Positions 24,394 to 33,525 of a DNA stretch of 64,000 bases are shown one piece after another. Origin of the DNA: Rhodococcus sp. 4CII (GTDB lineage: Bacteria > Actinomycetota > Actinomycetes > Mycobacteriales > Mycobacteriaceae); the NCBI RefSeq assembly GCF_014256275.1, contig NZ_JACCFE010000002.1, forward strand, positions 496,001 to 560,000, read 5' to 3'. Made by a program: the position numbers and the translations under genes. How positions within the stretch are numbered: position 1 is the first letter of the stretch; each line of letters opens with the position of its first letter. A model generated the notes under the pieces. The model did no database searches, was not told the DNA's origin, and saw only the letters and a list, made by a program, of their open reading frames with translations.

Positions 24394-25161
24394 GTGTATC
24401 CGGAAGAACGCCAGCAAGCGGTCACCACGCTGATCTCGCAGCGGGGACGCATGTCGGTCGCGGACCTGTCCGACACCTTCGGCGTCACCACTGAGACCGT
24501 GCGCCGCGACCTCGCGCTTCTCGAACGTCTCGGTCACGTCCGCCGTGTGCACGGCGGCGCGGTGCCCGCCGGTTCGCTCACCGTCACCGAGCCCGGTATG
24601 ACCGAACGCGACCACACCCGCGCCGAGCAGAAGGACCGGATTGCGAAGCGCGCCGCCGCGTACCTTCCGCCCTCCGGCGGCAGCGTGTTGTTCGACGCGG
24701 GAACCACGACGGGGCGCATCATCCCGGAACTTCCGGCCGACCTCGACCTCACCGTGATCACCAACTCCGTCCCGATCGCGGCCCGGCTCGCGGGCCTCAA
24801 CTCGGTGACGCTCCACATGCTGGGCGGCCGGGTGCGCGGGATCACCCAGGCCGCTGTCGGAGAGGAGGCGCTGCGCATCCTCGACGTGCTCCGCGTCGAC
24901 GTCGCGTTCATCGGTACCAATGCGCTCAGCGTCGGCCACGGCCTGTCCACGCCGGACACCGAGGAGGCCGCCGTGAAACGCGCCATGGTCCGGTGCGCCA
25001 ACCATGTCGTGGTGGTCGCCGACTCGTCGAAGGTGGGCCGTGAGCACCTCGTGAGCTTCGCGCCCATTCACAGCGTCGACATCCTCGTCACCGACGCCGA
25101 GATCAGTTCCGCAGACCGAGCCCACTTCCACGACCAGGGAATCGAGGTGGTGATCGCATGA
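24394..25161 (+). CDS. fruR: DeoR/GlpR-type regulator of the fructose operon
   Basis: A 255-residue DeoR-family repressor. The N-terminal HTH reads YPEERQQAVTTLISQRGRMS then VTTETVRRDLALLERLG; the sugar-phosphate sensor domain has FDAGTTTGRI, ITNSVPIAARL and VADSSKVGREH. I chose the GTG at 24394 (normal family start VYPEERQ, preceded by GGGGA); an ATG at 24331 and a GTG or ATG at 24283 would add an unusual leader. Its stop overlaps the fruK start by 4 bases (ATGA), so translation is coupled. Fructose 1-phosphate as inducer is inferred from position. Confidence 0.88.
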   Translation: MYPEERQQAVTTLISQRGRMSVADLSDTFGVTTETVRRDLALLERLGHVRRVHGGAVPAGSLTVTEPGMTERDHTRAEQKDRIAKRAAAYLPPSGGSVLFDAGTTTGRIIPELPADLDLTVITNSVPIAARLAGLNSVTLHMLGGRVRGITQAAVGEEALRILDVLRVDVAFIGTNALSVGHGLSTPDTEEAAVKRAMVRCANHVVVVADSSKVGREHLVSFAPIHSVDILVTDAEISSADRAHFHDQGIEVVIA

Positions 25162-26138
25162 TCGTCACGCTGACCGCCAATCCGAGCATCGACCGCACCG
25201 TCAACCTGGTGGGACGCCTCGAACGAGGCACCGTCCTGCGCGCGGCCGCAACCCACAGCGATCCCGGCGGCAAGGGCGTCAACGTCGCCCGCGCACTCAC
25301 GTCGGCCGGTGTCGCGGCCGTCGCGGTACTGCCGGGGAACGAGGGCGATCCGCTGCTCACCGCGCTGTCCGAGCACAGGATCGAGTACGTCACCGTGGCA
25401 ATGTCGGGTGCGGCACGCACCAACATCACCATCACCGAACCCGACGGCACCACCACCAAGATCAACGAACCCGGCGTGACGATGTCGGCGGCATCCCTCG
25501 CCGATCTCCAGTCGGAGATCATCGACCGCGGGTCCCGTGCCGAGTGGGTCGTGTTGTCCGGTTCACTCCCCCCCGGCATCCCCACCGACTGGTACGCCAC
25601 TCTCGTCGAGGCGCTGCGTGCGTCGTCGTGCCGGGTTGCCGTCGACACGTCGGACGCGCCACTCCTCGCACTCGCGGAACGCTTTCCCGCGGCCGCTCCC
25701 GACCTCGTCAAGCCCAACAGCGAGGAACTCGCGCAACTCACCGGCGCCGACGGGCAGTTGCTCGAGGAATCCGCACTACGCGGAGACCCGACGGCCACCG
25801 CGCACGCAGGATGGCAACTGGTGGACCGCGGGGTCGAAGCCGTCCTCGCCACCCTCGGCGCCGCAGGGGCGGTGCTCGTGACGGAGGCAGGCGCGTGGTG
25901 GGCCACGCCACCACCGATCGTCGCCCGCAGCACCGTCGGCGCCGGCGATTCGTCACTCGCGGGGTATCTCACCGCGCACATCTCCGGTGCACCGCCCGCC
26001 GACTGCCTCCGATCCGCCGTCGCCTACGGCAGCGCGGCGGCAGCCCTTCCCGGAACAACCCTCCCGACTCCCGAACACGTCGACCTCGACGCCGTCACTG
26101 TCACCGCCCTCAGCTCCCCCGCCCCCGATCCGGCCTGA
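25158..26138 (+). CDS. fruK: 1-phosphofructokinase
   Basis: A 326-residue PfkB-family kinase that turns fructose 1-phosphate into fructose 1,6-bisphosphate. Signature 1 is DPGGKGVNVARAL (about residues 35-47) and signature 2 is STVGAGDSSLAGY near 257-269 with the catalytic Asp in GAGD. The N-terminus IVTLTANPSIDRT is characteristic of FruK/LacC. It lies between the regulator and fruA, 16 bases before the fruA start, in one operon. Confidence 0.94.
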   Translation: MIVTLTANPSIDRTVNLVGRLERGTVLRAAATHSDPGGKGVNVARALTSAGVAAVAVLPGNEGDPLLTALSEHRIEYVTVAMSGAARTNITITEPDGTTTKINEPGVTMSAASLADLQSEIIDRGSRAEWVVLSGSLPPGIPTDWYATLVEALRASSCRVAVDTSDAPLLALAERFPAAAPDLVKPNSEELAQLTGADGQLLEESALRGDPTATAHAGWQLVDRGVEAVLATLGAAGAVLVTEAGAWWATPPPIVARSTVGAGDSSLAGYLTAHISGAPPADCLRSAVAYGSAAAALPGTTLPTPEHVDLDAVTVTALSSPAPDPA

Positions 26139-26154
26139 ACCAGAAGGAAACACC

Positions 26155-28254
26155 ATGTCTCACTCGACACCCCACCGCGATTCGGGGCCGCAGATCATCA
26201 GCGAAGATCTGATCTCCCTGGACACCGACCTCGGAGCAACCAAGGACGACGTGATCTCCGCGCTCGCCCGGCGTCTCGCCGACGCCGGTCGCGCCACGGA
26301 CGCGAACGCTCTCCGCGACGCCGCGCTCGCGCGTGAATCACAATCTGCGACAGGCCTTCCCGGTGGAATCGCCATCCCCCACTGCCGTTCGGAAGCAGTC
26401 GTGGCGGCGTCTCTCGGGTTCGCCCGGCTCGCCCCCAAGGTCGACTTCGGCGCCCCCGACGGACCCGCAGATCTTGTGTTCCTCATCGCCGCACCCGAGG
26501 GTGCGGGTGCGGAGCACATGAAGCTGCTGTCCTCGCTCGCCCGGGCCCTGGTGCGCCCCGCGTTCGTCGGCACGCTGCGTGACGCGAAGTCGCCCGCCGA
26601 GATCGTCGCCCTCGTGAACGACGTCCTGGCCCCCGCGCCGGCACCCGCCGCGGCGGCGTCTGCAGCACCCGCGGCGGCGGCCGCAGCTCCGGCTCCGGTT
26701 CCGAAGCCCGAACCGGTCACCCCGCCCGCGGCCACCGCGACGGCACCCGAGCCCGAAGAGGGACCCAAGCACATCGTTGCGGTCACTGCCTGCCCGACCG
26801 GTATCGCCCACACCTACATGGCCGCCGACTCCCTCGTCGCCGCCGGCGAGCGCGCAGGCGTCGTCGTCCACGTGGAGACGCAGGGCTCCAGCGGAAGCAC
26901 CCCGCTCCCGGCCGGCGTGATCGCGGGCGCCTCCGCCGTCATCTTCGCCACCGACGTCGGGGTGAAGGGCAAGGAACGATTCGCGGGCAAGCCGGTGGTG
27001 GCGTCGGGCGTCAAACGCGCGATCAACGAGCCGGACACGATGATCACCGAGGCGCTGCGTGCGGGCCTGAACCCGTCCGCGGCCACCGTGGACGCCGGCA
27101 GCGCGGGCAGCGCCGCAGACGAGCCGGCCGGGTCTATCGGCTGGGGCACCCACCTGCGTCAGGTTCTGCTCACCGGTGTGAGCTACATGATTCCGTTCGT
27201 CGCGGCAGGCGGTCTGCTGATCGCCCTCGGATTCCTGCTCGGCGGATACGAGATCTCGGGGCCGGCCAAGGACATCGTCCTCAGCAATTCGCTGGGGAAC
27301 CTCCCCGACGGCGGCCTGACGACATACCTGGGTGCGGTGCTGTTCCAGCTGGGTTCGCTGGCTTTCAGCTTCCTCGTCCCCGCACTGGCCGGTTACATCG
27401 CCTTCGCCATCGCCGACCGACCCGGTCTCGCACCGGGCTTCACCGCGGGTGCTGTCGCGGTGTTCGTCGGCGGCGGTTTCATCGGCGGACTCGTGGGCGG
27501 CCTCATCGCGGGTGCCGTCGCCCTGTGGATCAGCCGGATCCCGGTGCCGCAGTGGCTCCGCGGTCTGATGCCCGTCGTGATCATCCCGCTGTTCGCGACC
27601 CTGATCGTCGGTGCGCTGATGTTCCTGGTGCTCGGCCGTCCGCTGGCGGCGATCACCAACGGCCTCACCGACTGGCTGAACGGTCTGTCCGGAAGCTCCG
27701 TCATCGTCCTGGGCATCATCCTCGGCCTGATGATGTGCTTCGACCTCGGTGGCCCGGTCAACAAGGCCGCATACGCGTTCGCGGTGGCCGGCCTCAACGT
27801 CAACGATCCCGCCTCGCTCCGCATCATGGCGGCCGTGATGGCCGCGGGCATGGTCCCGCCGCTGGCCATGGCGCTCGCGTCGACCGTCCTGCGTCCCAGC
27901 CTGTTCAGTGAGGCGGAACGGGAGAACGGCAAAGCGGCCTGGCTGCTCGGCTCGGCGTTCATCTCCGAGGGCGCCATTCCGTTCGCCGCCGCCGATCCGC
28001 TGCGCGTCATTCCCTCGATGATGGCCGGCGGCGCCGTCACCGGCGCACTGATCATGGCGTTCGATGTCACGCTCAGCGCACCGCACGGCGGAATCTTCGT
28101 CTTCTTCGCCATCGGCAACCTGCTGTGGTTCCTGGTGTCGCTGGCCGCCGGTGTCGCCGTCGCCGCACTCTGCGTCGTCGGTGCCAAGGAATTCATCAAG
28201 CCCGGCGCGTCCGACGCCGAACTCGACCCCGACGTTGCGACAGTCGCAGCGTAA
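26155..28254 (+). CDS. fruA: PTS fructose transporter, IIA-IIB-IIC fusion
   Basis: A 699-residue fructose permease. The IIA domain (about 14-158) carries the phospho-His at His76 (GIAIPHCRS); the IIB domain (about 204-300) carries the phospho-Cys at Cys213 (VTACPTGIAHTYMAA); the IIC part (about 345-680) has eight or more membrane segments. An Ala/Pro-rich linker (160-200) joins IIA and IIB. The ATG at 26155 follows AGAAGGA. It imports fructose as fructose 1-phosphate, feeding FruK. Confidence 0.95.
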   Translation: MSHSTPHRDSGPQIISEDLISLDTDLGATKDDVISALARRLADAGRATDANALRDAALARESQSATGLPGGIAIPHCRSEAVVAASLGFARLAPKVDFGAPDGPADLVFLIAAPEGAGAEHMKLLSSLARALVRPAFVGTLRDAKSPAEIVALVNDVLAPAPAPAAAASAAPAAAAAAPAPVPKPEPVTPPAATATAPEPEEGPKHIVAVTACPTGIAHTYMAADSLVAAGERAGVVVHVETQGSSGSTPLPAGVIAGASAVIFATDVGVKGKERFAGKPVVASGVKRAINEPDTMITEALRAGLNPSAATVDAGSAGSAADEPAGSIGWGTHLRQVLLTGVSYMIPFVAAGGLLIALGFLLGGYEISGPAKDIVLSNSLGNLPDGGLTTYLGAVLFQLGSLAFSFLVPALAGYIAFAIADRPGLAPGFTAGAVAVFVGGGFIGGLVGGLIAGAVALWISRIPVPQWLRGLMPVVIIPLFATLIVGALMFLVLGRPLAAITNGLTDWLNGLSGSSVIVLGIILGLMMCFDLGGPVNKAAYAFAVAGLNVNDPASLRIMAAVMAAGMVPPLAMALASTVLRPSLFSEAERENGKAAWLLGSAFISEGAIPFAAADPLRVIPSMMAGGAVTGALIMAFDVTLSAPHGGIFVFFAIGNLLWFLVSLAAGVAVAALCVVGAKEFIKPGASDAELDPDVATVAA

Positions 28255-28312
28255 GAGAAAACAGATCGACCCGCTCGACGCACATCAACCCCACCGACAG
28301 AGGAGAGAGTCC

Positions 28313-28570
28313 ATGCCCAGCACCACAGTCGCCGTCGGTTCGTCCATCGGCCTGCACGCCCGTCCCGCCGCCGTCATCGCCGAAGCGGTCGCCGCCGCCG
28401 GTGTGCCCGTCACCCTGGCCGTGGCGGACAGCGAACCGGTAGACGCCGGCTCCGCGCTGCTCATCATGACGCTCGGCGCCACCAAGGGCACCGACGTCAC
28501 GGTCACCAGCGACGACGCCGACGCCGTCGAGAAGGTGGCCCAGTTGGTGGCGGCCGACCTCGACGCCTGA
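28313..28570 (+). CDS. ptsH: PTS phosphocarrier HPr
   Basis: An 85-residue HPr. His15 in GLHARPAA is the phosphorylation site used by enzyme I. The Ser46 region (SALLIMTLGA) lacks the context known for HPr kinase control in Firmicutes. AGGAGAG precedes the ATG at 28313. It is the last gene of the fructose operon, 58 bases after fruA, and is followed by a hairpin. Confidence 0.95.
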   Translation: MPSTTVAVGSSIGLHARPAAVIAEAVAAAGVPVTLAVADSEPVDAGSALLIMTLGATKGTDVTVTSDDADAVEKVAQLVAADLDA

Positions 28571-28577
28571 CCGGCTC

Positions 28578-28613
28578 CCGGCCGTCAGCTGGTGAGACCC
28601 AGCTGACGGCCGG
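28578..28613. terminator. terminator hairpin after ptsH, overlapping the convergent esterase end
   Basis: Perfect 15-base arms (CCGGCCGTCAGCTGG and its complement) with loop TGAGAC start 7 bases after the ptsH stop. The right half encodes the last residues of the convergent esterase gene. No U-tract is present, as is common in actinobacteria. Confidence 0.75.
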
Positions 28614-29922
28614 TCCAGTCCATCTCCCGTTCGAGCGCGGCTCCCCACGTGGCACCCTCGTGACCCCCGGGAAGCTCGTAATACCGCACGTTCAGACCGG
28701 CCGCCCGCGCGGCAGCGAACATCCGCTGCTGCTGCGGGCGGTATTCGTCGTCGTCGGCCCCGGCGACGAACACCCCGGTCAGTTCCGGGAACTGACGGGT
28801 CTTCAGCACGTCGACCGGATTGACCGCCGCGAAGGCGCGCTCGTCGCCCGCGAATGTCGCAGCGACCGTCCCGGCATGATCGCCCAGCGAGGGCTCGTCC
28901 TGGCCGAGGAAGTCGAGAAAGGTCGGAAAGATCTGCGGATAGTTCACCGCGAGCTGGATCGAACACGTCCCCCCGTAGGAGAATCCGCCGATCGCCCACT
29001 GCGCCGGGTCATGGGACACCTGCAGGGTCTGCTCGATCCACGCGGGGACGTCGTGGGCCACGTACGTGGCGGCGTTTCCCAGCGCCGAGTCCAGGCAGAG
29101 CGGGTTCGCGTCCTGCGACCCCAGCGCATCGACCACCACGACGACGGGCGCGAGGCCGTCGTGCCGCGCCGCGTACGCGTCCACCGTCGACGCAAGCCGT
29201 CCACTGCTGAACCAGTCCTGCGGCCGCCCCGGCTGTCCGGCGATCATCACCATGACGGGGAGCACCGCCCGAGGTGACGTGAGGTACGCCGGCGGCAGAT
29301 ACAGCACCGCGGGCCTGGCCGGGAATCCGGATTCGGCGCCGGGAATGTCCACTTCCGTCACCACCCCGGAGCTGGGTGTGCGGACCGGTCGCGTCCAGTC
29401 GGAGTCCATCGGCACTCCCGACTGCACCGTGGGCTGAAAGCCGGGAACGCCATCGAACGCGACGGGCGCGACAACCGCCTGCGGGCGGTGTCCCACCAGC
29501 GACCCGACCGTGGGGAATGCGCCGACCTGTGCGTTCACCTGTCCTGCTGCGGCGGCGACGACCACGGCGGACGCCGCGGCGCCCACCACCGCACGCCGTG
29601 TTCCGGCGTTCCGGAGCCGAAGGGCGACGAGCGCGACGACGGCCACCGCGAGCCAGATCCAGACGTATCCCGCCGGCGGCAGCTGATTGGGAAGCGGCCG
29701 GTACGCCGCCCACACGGCACCGGCGACCACGCCGGTCACCGGAACTGCCGCAGCTGCGGCGCCGAGGATCGGCAACCGCGCACGACGAGCGGTCGCGGCG
29801 AGCACCGCGCCGATGCCCGCCAGCGCGGCCACGGTCAGCGCGACCTGAGCGCGACCGTGCTCGAGCGACAGGTGGGAGATACGCGACAACAACTCGTGGG
29901 CCTGCACCGGCCCAGTAAACAC
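28585..29922 (-). CDS. membrane-anchored esterase, Ag85/esterase D-like
   Basis: A 445-residue protein. The first ~140 residues hold about four membrane segments (VALTVAALAGIGAVLAA, ILGAAAAAVPVTGVVAGAVW, YVWIWLAVAVVALVAL, AVVGAAASAVVVAAAA). The rest is an alpha/beta esterase domain with the nucleophile in GGFSYGGTC, an acid region ADDDEYRP and the His in LPGGHEGATW. This is the layout of antigen 85-related esterases of mycolic-acid bacteria. The active domain should face the cell exterior. Acting on cell-wall mycolates is possible but unproven. The start is a GTG. Confidence 0.8.
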   Translation of the reverse strand: MFTGPVQAHELLSRISHLSLEHGRAQVALTVAALAGIGAVLAATARRARLPILGAAAAAVPVTGVVAGAVWAAYRPLPNQLPPAGYVWIWLAVAVVALVALRLRNAGTRRAVVGAAASAVVVAAAAGQVNAQVGAFPTVGSLVGHRPQAVVAPVAFDGVPGFQPTVQSGVPMDSDWTRPVRTPSSGVVTEVDIPGAESGFPARPAVLYLPPAYLTSPRAVLPVMVMIAGQPGRPQDWFSSGRLASTVDAYAARHDGLAPVVVVVDALGSQDANPLCLDSALGNAATYVAHDVPAWIEQTLQVSHDPAQWAIGGFSYGGTCSIQLAVNYPQIFPTFLDFLGQDEPSLGDHAGTVAATFAGDERAFAAVNPVDVLKTRQFPELTGVFVAGADDDEYRPQQQRMFAAARAAGLNVRYYELPGGHEGATWGAALEREMDWTGRQLGLTS

Positions 29923-29974
29923 TCCGCAGGGGTGGTCGAAGAATCAGGCTCGCAACATTTCTCGCAAACCAGAC

Positions 29975-31090
29975 CTATCGGGCACGACGGCGGAGCGCGA
30001 GGCCGAGGATCGTCCCCAGCACCACCACGGCGCCGGCGAGGCCGATCCCCCACAGCGTTCCCGGCGCGTGCGCCGACACTTCGTCGGCGACCGACTGTGC
30101 CCGGGCGTGCTCCTGCACCCGGGCCACCGCACCCGGTAGCACCTGGATCGGCGGAACCGGACCCTCCCGCGCCTCGGACGCGATCAACAGGTCGCCGTTC
30201 TCGGTGAACGCGACCGACTCGCCCTGCGGCTGCTCCGGCACGTGCGCGCGCACCACGGGACCCGCGGCGAACGCCGCTGCCACATCGCCGTCCGGCGCGG
30301 AGAACAGAAACACGTCGGAGTAGCTGCGGACCGCGGCAACGGTCCCGTCCGCGGACACCGCGCCGCCGGTGAACATCGTCGAGTGCAGGGCCGGGGCGGT
30401 TGTGCCGCTGCCGGTCGTTGCGTTTTCGGCGCCGGTCGTCTCCGAGACGTCGAGTGATCCCACCTTCTCGAGCGGGGACGGACCGGGACTCGCGAGCTCG
30501 CCCACTGAGACCCCGCCTGCGGGCCGGTACACGTTGCCCGCCCCGAACACTTCCTTCGTCACGATGAGCGGCGTGCCGTCACGCTGGACGAGCACGGTCT
30601 CCGCGTCGTGGGGGCCGTCCGGATACGTCAGCCGGTGCAGTTCTCCCGCACCCGTCTCCCGGTCCATCGCGATCAACGCCACCGTGTCGCGTCTGCGCCC
30701 GTTGTCTCCGGTGTCGGCCAGCCACAGCCGCCCGTCGGGACCGGACGCCGCGTCCTCCACGTCGTAGGGGTCGACCGGCAGCGGAATCCACCGCTGCACG
30801 GCGCAGTTGCCGTCCATCACGGCGACGGCGCGATCGGAGCCGCTGTCACCGACCGCATACAGAAGCCCTCCGGCGGAGACGAGCCCCGACAACTCCTCCA
30901 GCGAGGCCTCGTCCGGAGTTCCGACCGCGGAATCGTCGGGCGTGCAGAGCGGACCGAATTCCGACGCGTCGACGGCGGTCTGATCACGGAGGAACGGTTC
31001 GGCGGATCCCACACCCGCGGCGGCGATCGGAGCGCACGCCGCGAGGACGGTGACCGCCACCCGGGCGGTCCACCGCGAGCGGTCAGGCAC
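29975..31090 (-). CDS. secreted, C-terminally anchored beta-propeller-like protein
   Basis: A 371-residue protein with a signal peptide (RVAVTVLAACAPIAAAGVGSAEP), a repetitive beta-rich body (GLVSAGGLLYAVGDSGSDRA, GPDGRLWLADTGDNGRRRD, GGAVSADGTVAAVRSYSDVF) and a C-terminal membrane helix with Arg-rich stop (WGIGLAGAVVVLGTILGLALRRRAR without the loop). This is typical of surface-held propellers. The GTG at 31090 overlaps the hflX stop by 8 bases, which decides the start. The function is unknown; the link to hflX may be only transcriptional. Confidence 0.75.
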   Translation of the reverse strand: MPDRSRWTARVAVTVLAACAPIAAAGVGSAEPFLRDQTAVDASEFGPLCTPDDSAVGTPDEASLEELSGLVSAGGLLYAVGDSGSDRAVAVMDGNCAVQRWIPLPVDPYDVEDAASGPDGRLWLADTGDNGRRRDTVALIAMDRETGAGELHRLTYPDGPHDAETVLVQRDGTPLIVTKEVFGAGNVYRPAGGVSVGELASPGPSPLEKVGSLDVSETTGAENATTGSGTTAPALHSTMFTGGAVSADGTVAAVRSYSDVFLFSAPDGDVAAAFAAGPVVRAHVPEQPQGESVAFTENGDLLIASEAREGPVPPIQVLPGAVARVQEHARAQSVADEVSAHAPGTLWGIGLAGAVVVLGTILGLALRRRAR

Positions 31091-32537
31091 TGCCGTTGTA
31101 CTGAACCAGTGCCGATGCCAGCGCTTCGGGCACCCGCGCATGGACGCGCGTGCCGTCTTCCTCATGAGACGAGTCGAGTATCTGACCGTCCGAATGGATT
31201 CTCGCCATCAGGTCTCCCCTGTTGTACGGGAGAAGAACGCTGACCTCGATTTCCGGACGGACCAGGACGTCGCTGAGATGCGCTCGCAACTCGGCGATGC
31301 CCTCTCCGGTCCGGGCGGAGACGAACGACGCACCCGGGAGCAGGCCGCGCAACTGTGTCAGCGTGACCGGATCGGCCGCGTCGATCTTGTTCACCACGAT
31401 CAGTTCCGGCGGCGCCGCGGCGTCGTTCTCCCGGATCACCTCGGTGATCACCTCGTGCACCGCCCTGATCTGATCCGTGGGCAACGGGTCGGAACCGTCG
31501 ACCACGTGCAGTAGCAGATCGGCGTCCGTCACTTCCTCGAGCGTCGAACGGAACGCCTCGATCAGCTGCGTCGGCAAGTGGCGCACGAATCCGACCGTAT
31601 CGGTCAGGATGTACTCGCGGCCGTCGTCCAGCGCCGCCCGCCGGGTAGTGGGATCGAGGGTCGCGAACAGGGCGTTCTGCACCAGCACCCCGGACCCGGT
31701 CAGCGCGTTCAGCAGGCTCGACTTGCCGGCGTTGGTGTACCCGACGATCGCGATCGACGGTGTCTCGCTGCGCAGGCGCCGGGTGCGTTTGGTGTCGCGG
31801 GCGGCCTTCATGCCCTTGATCTCGCGCCGCAACTTCGCCATCCGCTCGCGAATACGACGGCGATCGGTCTCGATCTTCGTCTCACCGGGACCACGCAGAC
31901 CCACGCCGCCGTTGCTGCCGGCGCGACCACCCGCCTGCCGAGACATCGATTCACCCCAGCCGCGCAGTCGGGGCAGCATGTACTCCATCTGGGCCAGCGC
32001 CACCTGCGCCTTGCCCTCCCTGGACGTCGCGTGCTGGGCGAAGATGTCGAGGATCAGGGCAGTCCTGTCGATGACCTTGACCTTGACGACCTTCTCCAGC
32101 GCGGTCAGCTGCGCGGGCGTGAGTTCACCGTCGCAGATGACGGTGTCGGCGCCGGTGGACAGGACGACCTCGCGTAGTTCGTCTGCCTTGCCGGACCCGA
32201 TGTAGGTGGCCGCGTCGGGTTTGTCCCGTCGCTGGACGAGTCCCTCGAGGACCTCGGATCCGGCGGTCTCGGCCAGGGCGGCCAACTCGGCCATGCTGGA
32301 TTCGGCCTGCGCCGCGGTGCCCTGCGTCCAGACTCCGACCAGGACCACGCGTTCGAGGCGCAGCTGCCGGTATTCGACCTCGGTGACGTCGGTGAGCTCG
32401 GTGGAGAGCCCGGCAACTCGGCGCAGCGCGCTGCGATCCTCGAGTTGCATCTCGCCGACCGATGGGCGCCCGTCGTCGTAGGCGAACTCGGTGGAGTCGG
32501 AGATCGGCGATTCTTCTGTGCGATGTGTTTTCGTCAT
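31083..32537 (-). CDS. hflX: ribosome-associated GTPase HflX
   Basis: A 484-residue GTPase that splits stalled ribosomes, with a mycobacterial role in antibiotic tolerance known for the family. The HflX domain includes YIGSGKADEL and GGVGLRGPGETKIETDRR; the G domain has G1 GYTNAGKSS (near residue 266), G3 DTVGF, G4 NKID and G5 SARTG. The N-terminal ~40 residues are acidic and variable. It starts 58 bases after the dapF stop, on the same strand. Confidence 0.95.
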   Translation of the reverse strand: MTKTHRTEESPISDSTEFAYDDGRPSVGEMQLEDRSALRRVAGLSTELTDVTEVEYRQLRLERVVLVGVWTQGTAAQAESSMAELAALAETAGSEVLEGLVQRRDKPDAATYIGSGKADELREVVLSTGADTVICDGELTPAQLTALEKVVKVKVIDRTALILDIFAQHATSREGKAQVALAQMEYMLPRLRGWGESMSRQAGGRAGSNGGVGLRGPGETKIETDRRRIRERMAKLRREIKGMKAARDTKRTRRLRSETPSIAIVGYTNAGKSSLLNALTGSGVLVQNALFATLDPTTRRAALDDGREYILTDTVGFVRHLPTQLIEAFRSTLEEVTDADLLLHVVDGSDPLPTDQIRAVHEVITEVIRENDAAAPPELIVVNKIDAADPVTLTQLRGLLPGASFVSARTGEGIAELRAHLSDVLVRPEIEVSVLLPYNRGDLMARIHSDGQILDSSHEEDGTRVHARVPEALASALVQYNGSA

Positions 32538-32595
32538 ACACCCTCATGATCCCACGGAATGTCGAGGTCATGCACGCGCATTTCGCGCAGGGCGA

Positions 32596-33465
32596 TCACG
32601 CGAGGCCGTTCCACCAGCCGTCGTCGAGGTCCCCGGACGCCACCAGGACGGACGGTCCGCGCAGCGTCGCCCGGCCACCGGACAGCGCCACGGTGACCTG
32701 ACCACCGGGAATACGGACCTTCACTTCACCGGAGTCGGCGCCGTCGAAGCGCAGCGCGGCGGTGGCCGCGGCGACCGTGCCGGTGCCGCACGACCGTGTC
32801 TCGCCGACTCCGCGCTCGTGCACCCGCATGTCCACGGCCCCGGATTCGATGCGGGTGAGGATCTCGACGTTGACGCCGTGCGGGAAGAAACCGGGATCGA
32901 AGCCCGGCGCGGCCGTCAGGTCGAGGGCCGACAGGGAGGCTGCGGTGAGATGCGCATCGACGCAGGCAAGGTGCGGGTTCCCGACGTCGATGCCGATCCC
33001 GTTGAAGACCTTGCCGTCGAGGGTCGCGGCGCTGGTGCCCAGATCGCGGACCACACCCATGTCGACGGTGACCTCGCCGAACGCGCCGTCGGCCGAGTGC
33101 ACGATCACCGGCTTGCCGCCTGCGCGGCTGCCGACGACGAACTCGTCGCGCGTCTCGAGGCCCGCCGACCGGAGGTAGTGGGCGAAGACGCGGACACCGT
33201 TGCCGCACATTTCCGCGATCGATCCGTCGGCGTTGCGGTAGTCCATGAACCAGTCGTCCTCGGACGTGCCGTCGGGGAGTTCGGTGAGCACACCGGCCGT
33301 GGCCAGCGCACCTGCCTTGGCGACGCGCAGGATTCCGTCTGCGCCGAGTCCGCGCCTGCGGTCGCACAGCGCCGACACACGGGGGGCGGACAGATCGATG
33401 CGGACGTCGGGATCCGGGAGGACCACGAAGTCGTTCTCGGTGCCGTGTCCCTTGCTGAAATCCAT
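32596..33465 (-). CDS. dapF: diaminopimelate epimerase
   Basis: A 289-residue enzyme converting LL- to meso-diaminopimelate for lysine and peptidoglycan. The two catalytic cysteines are Cys87 (AEMCGNGVR) and Cys226 (RSCGTGT). I start at the ATG at 33465 (MDFSKGHGTENDF), the usual N-terminus; an upstream GTG 18 bases away is possible. It follows the rRNA methyltransferase and miaA genes in the same direction, as in mycobacteria. Confidence 0.95.
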   Translation of the reverse strand: MDFSKGHGTENDFVVLPDPDVRIDLSAPRVSALCDRRRGLGADGILRVAKAGALATAGVLTELPDGTSEDDWFMDYRNADGSIAEMCGNGVRVFAHYLRSAGLETRDEFVVGSRAGGKPVIVHSADGAFGEVTVDMGVVRDLGTSAATLDGKVFNGIGIDVGNPHLACVDAHLTAASLSALDLTAAPGFDPGFFPHGVNVEILTRIESGAVDMRVHERGVGETRSCGTGTVAAATAALRFDGADSGEVKVRIPGGQVTVALSGGRATLRGPSVLVASGDLDDGWWNGLA

Positions 33466-33525
33466 GCGCACCACTCTATCCAACGGTCGAATGGGTGCGG
33501 CTCATCTACGCCGCCGCGGTGCGGC

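Noticed and set aside
26630..26760. Repeated GCGGCG/GCACCC words that look like a tandem repeat.
   Set aside because: They encode the Ala/Pro linker between the IIA and IIB domains of FruA, normal for such fusions.
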